This document shows, one piece after another, positions 35,227 to 43,032 of a stretch of 64,000 bases of DNA. Within the stretch, counting starts at the first letter, position 1. Every line of letters starts with the position of its first letter. Under the pieces are notes generated by a model. It was not told where the DNA came from. It worked only from the letters and a program-made list of their open reading frames with translations, and did not search any database. The position numbers and the translations under genes are program-made. This DNA is from Luteibacter sp. OK325 (GTDB taxonomy: Bacteria > Pseudomonadota > Gammaproteobacteria > Xanthomonadales > Rhodanobacteraceae): contig NZ_QAOX01000001.1 of NCBI RefSeq assembly GCF_003050935.1, forward strand, positions 859,046 to 923,045, written 5' to 3'.

Positions 35227-36228
35227 TCAGCGGGCGATGGCGTCGAAACGGGCCGCTATGTAGTCGTCGGTGAAGCTGGTCATGCCGAAATCGCGAATGA
35301 AGCCGCAATGGCCACCATGGCTGGCGATATCGAGTTCGATATTCGGCGGCAGGCGCAACGCGTGGAAGGCGCCGATCGGAATGACCGGATCGTCGCTCGA
35401 GGTCAGGATGGTGGCCGGAACGTGCATGTTCATCAGCCGGTCGCCGGCGATCGAGTAGCCGTCCAGATAGGCCTCGAGCGAACCGAAGTCCGTGTGTCGC
35501 AGGACCAGGGAAGCCGTCAACTCACGCATGTTCTGCTTGAGTTCGTTCAGCTCGAAGTAGGTCTGTTGCGGGAAGGCCTCTTGTTTCAGCCGGAGCGAGC
35601 GGCGCCATTTCTGCATGAAGTAGGCGTGGTAGATCCACGGCGCTTCCTTCTCGAGCGAAAACAGGCCTTCGGCCGGATCGACGATCGGGCAAACCGCCAA
35701 TACGTAGTCCAGCGGCACGCCCTGCTGCGGCGCCAGCATCGCGGCGCGCAGCGCGAAATTGCCGCCGAGTGAAAAACCCGCCACGCCGATGGTTTTCGCA
35801 GGAAACATCCGCGCGATCTCGCCGAGGGCGGCAACCACCTCGTCGATGCGACAGGAATGGAAGAGCGCCTCGTTCAGTCCGTGGCTGTCGCCGTGGTCGC
35901 GGAAGTTCAGCCGGAACACGTCCCAGCCATCTTCGAGCAGGCGACTACCCGTCTGCAGCACATAGGTCGAATCGACACTGCCTTCCCACCCGTGGAACAG
36001 GATGGCAAGCCCGCGCGACTCGCCGCCGGTGGTCTGTGCCGTGTAGCGACCGCTCAGGCGGTCGCCCTGGCCCACGTCGACCAGCACTTCGCGCGCGCCC
36101 ACCTGCACCTGTTGCGCCCGCTTGGGCAGCAACCGGCGGCGCACGCCGCTGGAGGAAAGCATGGTCTGGATGTGCCCGCTGCGCAGCGGCCACGGCGGCA
36201 GGAAGTCTGAGCCTTTAGGCAGACTCAT
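35227..36228 (-). CDS. YheT-family alpha/beta hydrolase
   Basis: A 333-residue hydrolase of the YheT/ABHD1-3 type. It shows the early PPWPLRSGHIQTM motif that defines the family, an oxyanion segment FHGWEGS, nucleophile GFSLGG (~residue 155), acid in DDPVIP and His in SHGGHCGF. The substrate is unknown; eukaryotic ABHD3 cleaves phospholipids. It overlaps the plsC-like gene upstream by 4 bp (ATGA), pointing to a lipid-related role in the same transcript. Confidence 0.9.
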   Translation of the reverse strand: MSLPKGSDFLPPWPLRSGHIQTMLSSSGVRRRLLPKRAQQVQVGAREVLVDVGQGDRLSGRYTAQTTGGESRGLAILFHGWEGSVDSTYVLQTGSRLLEDGWDVFRLNFRDHGDSHGLNEALFHSCRIDEVVAALGEIARMFPAKTIGVAGFSLGGNFALRAAMLAPQQGVPLDYVLAVCPIVDPAEGLFSLEKEAPWIYHAYFMQKWRRSLRLKQEAFPQQTYFELNELKQNMRELTASLVLRHTDFGSLEAYLDGYSIAGDRLMNMHVPATILTSSDDPVIPIGAFHALRLPPNIELDIASHGGHCGFIRDFGMTSFTDDYIAARFDAIAR

Positions 36229-37025
36229 GCGAGCGTGTCGGTGTCCAGGGCCAGCGCGATACGCTCGCGCGACGCCTCGGCCATGCGCCGGCGGCCATCG
36301 TCCGATACCGGCACCGGATCGAGGAAGTGAACTTCCACGTCCAGCGGGGCTTCACCCAGCAGACGGATGAAGTTGCCCATGAAGGTCTCGTTGTCGCGGA
36401 AGCCGGCGTCGATCACCCGGCGGCCCTGGCGCGCAAACCGCAGGGCGACGGGCTGGACCGGCACCTCGGCGTCGAGCGCCGCCTGGAAAATGCGCGCATG
36501 GAAAACGCGGAGCACGCCATTGTGTCCGGTGCCGCCCTCGGGGAACACGGCGACCGAGCGGCCTTCACGAAGACGCTCGACCATCACCGCCATGACGGAG
36601 GCCAGCGAATGGTTGCTGCCACGACGGTGGAAGATCGTGCCGCCACGCGCGGCCATCCAGCCGACCAGCGGCCAGCCCGCGATCTCGGCCTTGGCGACGA
36701 AACAGGCGGCGCGCTGCGAGTGCACCACCGTGATGTCCAGCCAGGAGGTGTGGTTGGCGACGAACAGGACCGGATCCGGTAGCGGCGTGCCGAAACGGCG
36801 GCTGCGGAAGCCGAATATGCGAAGCAGCAGGATCGACCACAGGCGGATTGCGCGGTGGGCGAACGGCTCACGGCCGTTCTTCATCACTGCGCCCGACCAG
36901 GTCAGGATGACGGCGCAAATCAGAATGGCGAACACGATGTGCAGCAACAGCAGCGGCACCCGCCATAGATAACGAAGCGGTCGCATGCGGTCTCGGGAGC
37001 TCAGGTTGGCGGAGGTGGCTTCCAT
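36225..37025 (-). CDS. 1-acyl-sn-glycerol-3-phosphate acyltransferase (PlsC family)
   Basis: A 266-residue membrane-bound acyltransferase. One N-terminal hydrophobic segment (LLLLHIVFAILICAVIL) precedes the catalytic block NHTSWLDI (HX4D) and the glycerol-phosphate block FPEGGTGHNG. It should transfer an acyl chain to lysophosphatidate or a related lysolipid. ATG at 37025 is used; a GTG three codons earlier is open, but neither has a clear ribosome-binding site. It is coupled to the YheT-like hydrolase. It may be a secondary PlsC paralogue (OlsA-like possibility). Confidence 0.88.
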   Translation of the reverse strand: MEATSANLSSRDRMRPLRYLWRVPLLLLHIVFAILICAVILTWSGAVMKNGREPFAHRAIRLWSILLLRIFGFRSRRFGTPLPDPVLFVANHTSWLDITVVHSQRAACFVAKAEIAGWPLVGWMAARGGTIFHRRGSNHSLASVMAVMVERLREGRSVAVFPEGGTGHNGVLRVFHARIFQAALDAEVPVQPVALRFARQGRRVIDAGFRDNETFMGNFIRLLGEAPLDVEVHFLDPVPVSDDGRRRMAEASRERIALALDTDTLA

Positions 37026-37108
37026 CAAGAACACAAGATTAACGATGGGCGGCGTGCGCCGCTAGAGGAAGTTGTCTTTGTTCTTAAGACACGCGGGCTT
37101 GCGAGGCG

Positions 37109-37588
37109 CTAAACGGCGACGTTACCGAGTGGCAAGGCGGTCGAAGCCTTGACGGTCCGTAGGACGAAGCTCGTATTTACGTCGGCGACCCCTGCTGAGT
37201 TGAGCAGGCGATCGAGCAGAAAGCGTGAGAACCCGTCCAGATCGGCAACGTAGACCTGGAGCAGGTAATCCATGTCACCCGTCAGCGCGTAGCAGGACAC
37301 CACTTCCTCCCACCCAGCTACCTGCTCGGTGAACCGGTCGATGGCTTCGGCCTCGTGCCGGGAGAGCTGCACCCGGACAAAAGCCTGCAGGCCGAGGCCC
37401 AGCACGCGCGGTTCCAGGTGGGCGCCGTAGCCGGCGATCACACCGTCGGCTTCGAGTTTCTGCACACGGCGCAGGCAGGCCGAGGGAGAGAGGTTCACCT
37501 CCGTAGCCAGCTCGGCGTTGGTAATCCGGCCATTTGTCTGCAGGGTGGCGAGGATGCGCAGGTCCGTGCGGTCCAGAGTGGTTTGCAT
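37109..37588 (-). CDS. Lrp/AsnC-family regulator, divergent from phhA
   Basis: A 159-residue Lrp-type regulator. It has an N-terminal helix-turn-helix (NAELATEVNLSPSACLRRVQ) and a C-terminal RAM/AsnC ligand domain (VVSCYALTGDMDYLLQVYV). The ATG at 37588 gives the canonical MQTTLDRTDLRILATLQ start; the frame extends to 37657 without similarity. It lies divergent from phenylalanine-4-hydroxylase with 138 bp between, so it probably controls phhA in response to an aromatic amino acid. Inverted TTGTTGC repeats lie between the genes. Confidence 0.92.
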   Translation of the reverse strand: MQTTLDRTDLRILATLQTNGRITNAELATEVNLSPSACLRRVQKLEADGVIAGYGAHLEPRVLGLGLQAFVRVQLSRHEAEAIDRFTEQVAGWEEVVSCYALTGDMDYLLQVYVADLDGFSRFLLDRLLNSAGVADVNTSFVLRTVKASTALPLGNVAV

Positions 37589-37621
37589 GATTGTGCTGCC
37601 GTTACTCCTGAAGACGCCATA

Positions 37622-37654
37622 TTGTTGCATGAAGAGTTGCTCGACGCGCAACAA
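37622..37654. promoter_or_regulatory. inverted repeat in lrp-phhA intergenic region
   Basis: TTGTTGC (37622-37628) and its complement GCAACAA (37648-37654) form a perfect 7-bp inverted repeat around a 19-bp centre that itself contains GTTGC (37636-37640). Its position between the divergent genes suits binding of the Lrp-type protein. Symmetry and location are the only evidence. Confidence 0.45.
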
Positions 37655-37726
37655 CACAAGCCCATTGCGCCCCAGGCCCGCTAAGCTGGTGTCCTACCCA
37701 CCCAGCCCGCCCCAAGGAGGCCCGCC

Positions 37727-38614
37727 ATGGACACCCCCCGTCGCGTCGAACACCAGCAGACCGACCGTGGCTACGTGCCCGTTTATGCGACCGGCACCGT
37801 GGAGCAGCCGTGGGAGAGCTATTCGAAGACGGATCACGAGGTCTGGGACACGCTCTACAAGCGCCAGCGTGAGCTGCTGCCTGCCTATGCCTGCCAGGAG
37901 TTCCTCGATGGCGTGAAGCGTTTCGGCCTGGGTGATGGCGGCATTCCGCGGTTTTCCGACCTGAACAAGGTGCTGGGTGAAACCACGGGCTGGGAAGTGG
38001 TGGCCGTGGAAGGCCTGCTGCCGGACGAAGTTTTCTTCGATCACCTGGCCAACCGTCGTTTTCCGGTCAGCTGGTGGATCCGCAAGCCGGACCAGCTCGA
38101 CTACCTGTCCGAGCCCGACCTGTTCCATGACCTGTTCGGCCATGTGCCGCTGCTGCTCAACCCCGTCTTCGCCGACTACATGCAGGCGTACGGCAAAGGC
38201 GGCATGAAGGCTCACGCCATCGGGCCCGAAGCGCTGATGAACCTGACCCGCCTCTACTGGTACACGGTGGAGTTCGGCCTCATCAAGACGGACAAGGGCT
38301 TGCGCATCTACGGGGCCGGCATCGTCAGCTCCAAGGGCGAATCGATCTATTCAATCGACTCGACGGCGCCGAACCGCATCGGGTTCGACCTGGAGCGCGT
38401 GATGAACACCCGCTACAGGATCGACACCTTCCAGCAGACGTACTTCGTCATCGACGACTTCGCCCAGCTGTTCGATGCGACCCGTCCGGACTTCACGCCG
38501 ATCTACGAGAAGCTCGGCCAGAGCACGGCGGTGGCGGCTGGCGATGTTGTTCCGACGGATAAAGTCTTCCATCGGGGCAGCCGCGAGGGCTTCGCTTCAG
38601 GCGCAGACAACTGA
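37727..38614 (+). CDS. phhA: phenylalanine-4-hydroxylase
   Basis: A 295-residue monomeric-type aromatic amino acid hydroxylase converting phenylalanine to tyrosine with tetrahydropterin and non-haem iron. The iron site is visible: two His in DLFHDLFGHVPLL and the Glu in YWYTVEFGLI. The TSKGESIYSIDS-like region (SSKGESIYSIDS) and FVIDDFAQLF are also typical. It lacks an N-terminal ACT regulatory domain, as usual in bacteria. AAGGAGG precedes the ATG. The pterin-recycling enzyme PhhB is not in this window. Confidence 0.97.
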   Translation: MDTPRRVEHQQTDRGYVPVYATGTVEQPWESYSKTDHEVWDTLYKRQRELLPAYACQEFLDGVKRFGLGDGGIPRFSDLNKVLGETTGWEVVAVEGLLPDEVFFDHLANRRFPVSWWIRKPDQLDYLSEPDLFHDLFGHVPLLLNPVFADYMQAYGKGGMKAHAIGPEALMNLTRLYWYTVEFGLIKTDKGLRIYGAGIVSSKGESIYSIDSTAPNRIGFDLERVMNTRYRIDTFQQTYFVIDDFAQLFDATRPDFTPIYEKLGQSTAVAAGDVVPTDKVFHRGSREGFASGADN

Positions 38615-38648
38615 ATCCCAACGGTTGCCTAACGAATGGGCCTCTACG

Positions 38649-38933
38649 ATGGACTTACTTTCCGCTGAACAGGGTGTGTCCATCGTGGTCGTCTTCGATA
38701 TTCCGTTCGAGTCCGTGGGCCCGGGTCTCTGGCTGTTGCAGAAGAACGAGACCGAATATGGCGAGTTCTGCTCGCGCGATGACGCCCTGGAATGCGCAGT
38801 GAGCGAGGCCCGTCGGATCGAGCAGGCGAATGCGCTCTCCGACATCGTTCTGAATATTGAAGGAAATGACGGCCGCTGGCGCGCCTTCGATACGTCTATC
38901 CGGCCTTACGCGAGTCGTACGCGTACGGTCTGA
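38649..38933 (+). CDS. small conserved hypothetical protein (DUF2188-like)
   Basis: A 94-residue protein starting MDLLSAEQGVSIVVVFDIPF. The middle GLWLLQKNETEYGEFCSRDDALECAVSEA reads like a DUF2188-type domain: a Trp strand, then a Ser/Asp turn and an Ala-rich helix. It is probably cytoplasmic. ATG at 38649 was chosen; the longer frame to 38475 overlaps phhA in another frame and has no similarity. It lies 34 bp downstream of phhA and could share its transcript. A GC hairpin follows at 38959. Confidence 0.7.
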   Translation: MDLLSAEQGVSIVVVFDIPFESVGPGLWLLQKNETEYGEFCSRDDALECAVSEARRIEQANALSDIVLNIEGNDGRWRAFDTSIRPYASRTRTV

Positions 38934-38958
38934 TCCAAACCAAATGTGTGTGCCCTTG

Positions 38959-38990
38959 CGGGCGGGTGGGTCGAGAGACTTGCCCGCCCG
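38959..38990 (+). terminator. possible intrinsic terminator
   Basis: CGGGCGGG and CCCGCCCG form an 8-bp stem with a 16-nt loop, followed by TTGCTTTATG. The T-tract is weak. The position, 25 bp after the small gene's stop, fits the end of the phhA transcript. Confidence 0.45.
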
Positions 38991-39035
38991 TTGCTTTATG
39001 GGGGACTGCTCTGGCTCCCACATCCTACAGACGGG

Positions 39036-39075
39036 CAAAATAAAACCCCGGCAGCCAGGGGAGGAGCTGCCGGGG
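39036..39075 (-). terminator. intrinsic terminator for minus-strand SGNH hydrolase transcript
   Basis: CCCCGGCAG (39046-39054) pairs perfectly with CTGCCGGGG (39067-39075), and on the minus strand the stem is followed by TTTTATTTTG (39036-39045). It lies 136 bp after the stop of the SGNH hydrolase gene. The 278 bp between 38934 and 39211 hold this, the weaker hairpin at 38959 and a third imperfect dyad around 39085-39116; I see no gene in it. Confidence 0.75.
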
Positions 39076-39211
39076 TCGGTGTCGGGTCCAGGCTATCAGG
39101 GGAAATAGCGGGACCCGGGACAGAAGGACCAATGACATCCGGTCGTCTGACAACAGGTCGCCTCTCGGCGATCACAGACTTAGATAAGGGCGATCGCGTG
39201 AAGTTCCCGCA

Positions 39212-39919
39212 TTACGGGGTAGGCGCGTTTTGCCTACGTTTATCTTCGGCTGCCATCGCGTGCTCGGCGAGCCACGGCGCCACCTGTGCAACCCACAGTG
39301 CGTAGCCCTTCGCGTTCATATGTAACCCATCTTCGATGAACAGATCCGGTTTAGGCTGACCCTGCGCGTCGAGCATCGCGGGCACGACATCGAGAAACGC
39401 TACGTTCTTCTGGGTCATCGCCCACTGCCGAATCAGCCTGTCGGCCTGGAGGATGTTCGCCAGCAGGGCCACGCGAGCGACACTCGGCTTGATCGCGATG
39501 AAGGCGATGGGCAAGTCGGGCTGGTCCTGCCGTACCTTTTTGACGAAAGCGGCGAAGTCGTCGCGAACCTGTTCGGGTGAGTCGCCGCCCTGGAGGTCAT
39601 TGTCGCCGGCGTAAATCACCAGCGCCGACGGGTGGTAAGGCGCCACGATACGGTCAGCGAACGCCGTGGAATCATCGAGGTCGGAGCCGCCGAAGCCGCG
39701 ATTGATCACGCGATAGCCCGGAAAGTCCGTCTCCAGCGTCTTCCAGAAGCGGATCGACGAACTGCCGATGAAAAGCACGGCGTTAGCAGGCGGCGGATTG
39801 GCCTTGTCCGATACCTCGAAGGCCTGGATGTCCGCGTTCCATTTACCGTGGTCGGCATCTCTTGCAACGGCGCCGAAGGAAATAACGAGAAGGGTGAGGA
39901 GTATCGTCAGGCGTGTCAT
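39212..39919 (-). CDS. exported SGNH/GDSL-type hydrolase
   Basis: A 235-residue protein with a signal peptide (MTRLTILLTLLVISFGAVA). The SGNH blocks are visible: block I LFIGSSSIRFW (nucleophile Ser), block II RGFGGSDL, block III IYAGDNDL, and block V DGLHMNAKGY with Asp and His. It is an esterase/lipase of the platelet-activating-factor-acetylhydrolase-like group, probably periplasmic or secreted. The substrate is unknown. It is 18 bp downstream of the RES toxin gene on the same strand, though no functional link is evident. Confidence 0.9.
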   Translation of the reverse strand: MTRLTILLTLLVISFGAVARDADHGKWNADIQAFEVSDKANPPPANAVLFIGSSSIRFWKTLETDFPGYRVINRGFGGSDLDDSTAFADRIVAPYHPSALVIYAGDNDLQGGDSPEQVRDDFAAFVKKVRQDQPDLPIAFIAIKPSVARVALLANILQADRLIRQWAMTQKNVAFLDVVPAMLDAQGQPKPDLFIEDGLHMNAKGYALWVAQVAPWLAEHAMAAEDKRRQNAPTP

Positions 39920-39937
39920 CTGAAATACCGTAACCGC

Positions 39938-40684
39938 TTACGGTCTACGAGGTAAACCCTGACGCTCGACGGGCGTGACCTTCAGCACTGCTTCGACGCG
40001 CGTGCCGTTCCAACGATAAATGAGGTGTTCTGCCTGCACGCACGGCGCCACGAGATCGGGGTAGAACAAGGCAACGCACTCGCCTCCTTCATGGCGCGCG
40101 CTGTCGTAGACGATACCGTTTGAGCCGTCATCGCGAAGGGCGCGGGCGAGCTTCACGCTCGCCGTGTAGGAGTCGGGATCGTGCTCGGCCGTCCAGCCTC
40201 CGCGGATGTCATGCAGTTTTCCTGCGATAGCTGTCTTGTAGCAGCGCACCTGAACGTCAGTAGGCGGCTCATGCGTCGCAGCAAGGAAAGCCTCGCGGTG
40301 AAAAACGGTTTCTTCGATGGCCGTGGGCACGCTGTGCGCCGCGTAGAACACGCCCCAGTGACCGTCGGAGAAACGGCTGCCCTCGGGCAGGATGTGCGCA
40401 AACGCCGCCATGATCGGCGTGGTGCCCGGCCCTGAGACGCGACGCGACGCAGGTACCAGGCTCAGCGCGCCGATTTCGTCACGCAGGCGTGGATTGGTCA
40501 GCGACTCGATCGCCATCACCGCGTCGATGTCCTTCGGCTCGGCAATGCGGTCGAAGAGTCCCACCGGCGGAAACCGGCTGGGGACGATGCGGTAGGCGTG
40601 GGTCCAGCGGATGCGGCGGAGGGGGGGTAGTGGCGAGCACCCATCGCCGCTGAAGCGGCTCCCACTGGGGGGCGTGGTGCTCAT
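39938..40684 (-). CDS. RES-domain toxin of a type II toxin-antitoxin pair
   Basis: A 248-residue RES-domain protein. The domain begins about residue 25 (RWTHAYRIVPSRFP) and contains VFYAAHSVPTAIEETVFHRE and the GIVYDSARHEGGECVALFYP region that gave the family its name. RES toxins degrade NAD+ in known systems (for example MbcT). Its start overlaps the antitoxin stop (ATGA). Residues ~7-18 (SGSRFSGDGCSP) are encoded by a REP element identical over 33 bp to one at 54141, so the N-terminus is repeat-derived. Confidence 0.9.
   Translation of the reverse strand: MSTTPPSGSRFSGDGCSPLPPLRRIRWTHAYRIVPSRFPPVGLFDRIAEPKDIDAVMAIESLTNPRLRDEIGALSLVPASRRVSGPGTTPIMAAFAHILPEGSRFSDGHWGVFYAAHSVPTAIEETVFHREAFLAATHEPPTDVQVRCYKTAIAGKLHDIRGGWTAEHDPDSYTASVKLARALRDDGSNGIVYDSARHEGGECVALFYPDLVAPCVQAEHLIYRWNGTRVEAVLKVTPVERQGLPRRP
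40635..40668 (-). repeat. REP element inside the RES toxin coding region
   Basis: On the minus strand the unit GTGGGAGCCGCTTCAGCGGC, then GATGGGTGCTCGC, lies in frame within codons 7-18 of the toxin. It is identical over 33 bp to the REP at 54141. The hairpin sits just inside the toxin start, where mRNA folding could affect translation. Confidence 0.8.
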
Positions 40685-41082
40685 CCGTTCCAGCCGCGCT
40701 GGGCGTCCAGATACTGGCGGACGACATAGAGGTCGGCGACGTTGCCCGAGAGCATGCGGTCCAGGGCCGGACGGCCGCCGAACAAGGAGGCGTCGTTGGG
40801 CTTACGCAGCCACGCATCGGCCTGGGCGGGGTCGGGAAAGAGAATTTGCAGGTCCTTCCAGATACCGAGCAGGTAACTGATTCGCTCGATGACATCTCGC
40901 GAGGGCGTGCCGTCCTGCTGCTTCTTCCACTTGAAATACGTGGATTCGGGTGGGTCACCGAGCAGGGTGCGCTGCTCGGTGACCCGGAGTTTCCAGCGCT
41001 CGGCCAGGGCGAAGAAGGCCCGGAGCGCGGGGCCACCGAGGTCGCCGGTGGGTGTGGGTTCGGCGTGGATGACTGAGTGCAT
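40681..41082 (-). CDS. Xre/MbcA/ParS-type antitoxin (DUF2384)
   Basis: A 133-residue antitoxin partner of the RES toxin. The N-terminal half is a helical Xre-like DNA-binding domain (RAFFALAERWKLRVTEQRTL). The C-terminal half is the toxin-binding domain (DAWLRKPNDASLFGGRPALD, then RMLSGNVADLYVVRQYLDAQ). ATG at 41082 is chosen; an in-frame TTG at 41112 lies further up. Antitoxin first, toxin second with a 4-bp overlap is the normal order. It should neutralise the toxin and repress the promoter. Confidence 0.9.
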   Translation of the reverse strand: MHSVIHAEPTPTGDLGGPALRAFFALAERWKLRVTEQRTLLGDPPESTYFKWKKQQDGTPSRDVIERISYLLGIWKDLQILFPDPAQADAWLRKPNDASLFGGRPALDRMLSGNVADLYVVRQYLDAQRGWNG

Positions 41083-41169
41083 CGTTGCTCTACCTGTGGA
41101 GTTATTCTGCAATATACCCTATATGTGGATAAGCGTCACGGAAACGCCGGCCGATGTATGCACTGCTTC

Positions 41170-41241
41170 ATGTGGGAGCCGGCTATGCCGGCGATGGGGG
41201 GTGCCGCGACCTGGCCATCGCCGCTGAAGCGGCTCCTACAT
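41170..41241. repeat. REPIN: two inverted REP units
   Basis: ATGTGGGAGCCGGCTATGCC at the left and the complementary unit GCCGCTGAAGCGGCTCCTAC ending at 41241 face each other across a short GC-rich spacer, giving a ~72-bp hairpin. It lies between the stop of the DUF885 gene and the promoter region of the antitoxin gene. Confidence 0.85.
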
Positions 41242-41250
41242 GAAAGAACC

Positions 41251-42987
41251 CTATTTTTTGCCGGCGATCCAGGCGTCTACGTGTTGCTCGAGGACCGGCA
41301 GGGGCACCGAGCCCAGGGCGAGCACGGTGTCGTGGAAAGCGCGCAGGTCGAATTTCTCGCCCAGTTGCGCTTCGGCGCGCTCGCGCAGCTCACGGATCTT
41401 CAGATAGCCCAGCTCGTAAGACAGCGCCTGACCGGGCCAACTGATGTAGCGATCCACTTCGTTGGCGATCTCGCGCTGGCTCAAGGCTGTGTTCTGCGTG
41501 AGGTAGTCGATCGCCTGCTGGCGCGTCCAGCCGAGGTGGTGGATGCCGGTGTCCACCACGAGACGGCAGGCACGCCACATCTGGTAGGTCAGGTAACCGA
41601 AGTGTTCGTAGGGCGTGTGGTAGATGCCCATCTCTTCGCCCAGGTACTCCGAGTAGAGCGCCCAGCCCTCGCCGTAAGCCGAGATGTAGCCATCACGACG
41701 GAACGGCGGCAAGCCCTCCTGCTCGGCGGAGAGCGCCAGCTGCAGCGCATGGCCCGGCATGGATTCGTGCAGGGTCAAGGCAGGCATGTTGAACAGCGGA
41801 CGCGACGGCAGGTCGTAGGTGTTGACCAGATAGACGTCCGCACCGCCGCGCCCCGAGGTGTAATACGGCGCGATATCCGCCGGCACCGGTTCGATGGCGA
41901 AGCGCTGGCGCGGCAACAGGCCGAAATACTTGCCCAGCTTGCCATCCACCTGCTTGGCCACCCACGCCGTGCGCATGAGCAGCTCATCCGGCGTCTTCGC
42001 GTAGAACTGGGGATCCGTGCGCAGGAACTGCAGGAAGGCCGGGAAGTCGCCCTTGAAACCGGTGGTCGTCATGGTCTCGAGCATGGCTTCGTGGATCTTC
42101 GCCACCTCACGCAAGCCGATGGCGTGGATCTCGTCGGGCGAAAGATTCAGCGTGGTGTATTCGCGAATCTGCTGGCGGTAGTAGGCCTTGCCGTCCGGCA
42201 GCGATTCCGCGGCCAGCGTGGGCCGCGCTTTGGGCACGTACTCGGTGCGGAAGAAGGTCAGCAGCTTGCCGTAGGCGGGAATGACGCCCTGGGCGATCGC
42301 CGTTCGTGCTTCGGCGCGAAGCGCTTCGGCGTCCTTGGCCGGCATCGACTTCGGCAGCGTCTTGAACGGCTTGTAGAGCGCGCTGTCTTCCGGGTTCTTC
42401 AGCTGGGCCACCGCAGCGATCGACACGTCGCGGCCGTCGAGCACCTCGCGCGGCACGGTGAAGCCGCGCGCGAGGCCCAGGCGCATATTGGCGATCTCCT
42501 GGTCCATATAGGCGGGGATCTGGCGCACGCGTTCGATGTAGTGCTGGTAGTCCTCGCGCGTACGCAGGTCGTCGCCGTGCAGCACATAGCCGACATCGGA
42601 CCAGAACGCGGAGTCGCTGTTGAAGGGCATCTGCCACTGCGCGAAGCGCTGTGCGGCCGCGAGGTTGGTGATCTGTTCGTGGTACACCGCGTAGTCCACG
42701 CGCACGGTGCCGCTGAGGCTATGCGGATCGATACGATCCAGTTGCGCCAGGACGTCGTTCCAGTAAACGAGGCGCCTGGCCTGGCTGGCGGCGTCCACCG
42801 TGTCCAGCCGTCCGTCGCCGGGCTGCGCCTCGCCCGAGGTAAGGATGCCCGCCTGCCCGTTGCGCCAGCTCCATTCCTTCGTATAGATGCCCTTGAAGGC
42901 TTCGTCCGGCGACGCCGTCTGCGTAGCGGCGTGGGCGGTAGCGGCGAACATACCGGCGAAGGCGATGGCGCGGATCCAGGGGGACAT
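41251..42987 (-). CDS. DUF885-family exported protein (putative metallopeptidase-like)
   Basis: A 578-residue protein with a signal peptide (MSPWIRAIAFAGMFAATAHA). DUF885 proteins are helical, with a conserved HExxPGH motif, here LHESMPGHALQ (~residue 410), and a later RACRLVVDTGIHHLGWTRQQ block, reminiscent of M3/M32-type zinc peptidases. It is probably periplasmic; the substrate is unknown. ATG at 42987 gives a clean signal peptide; a start at 43020 is also possible. It lies 45 bp after the WYL regulator gene on the same strand and may be cotranscribed. Confidence 0.85.
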   Translation of the reverse strand: MSPWIRAIAFAGMFAATAHAATQTASPDEAFKGIYTKEWSWRNGQAGILTSGEAQPGDGRLDTVDAASQARRLVYWNDVLAQLDRIDPHSLSGTVRVDYAVYHEQITNLAAAQRFAQWQMPFNSDSAFWSDVGYVLHGDDLRTREDYQHYIERVRQIPAYMDQEIANMRLGLARGFTVPREVLDGRDVSIAAVAQLKNPEDSALYKPFKTLPKSMPAKDAEALRAEARTAIAQGVIPAYGKLLTFFRTEYVPKARPTLAAESLPDGKAYYRQQIREYTTLNLSPDEIHAIGLREVAKIHEAMLETMTTTGFKGDFPAFLQFLRTDPQFYAKTPDELLMRTAWVAKQVDGKLGKYFGLLPRQRFAIEPVPADIAPYYTSGRGGADVYLVNTYDLPSRPLFNMPALTLHESMPGHALQLALSAEQEGLPPFRRDGYISAYGEGWALYSEYLGEEMGIYHTPYEHFGYLTYQMWRACRLVVDTGIHHLGWTRQQAIDYLTQNTALSQREIANEVDRYISWPGQALSYELGYLKIRELRERAEAQLGEKFDLRAFHDTVLALGSVPLPVLEQHVDAWIAGKK

Positions 42988-43032
42988 GCAGGAGACCGTT
43001 GGCGGGAAAACCCCGATCATCGCATTCCCGGA

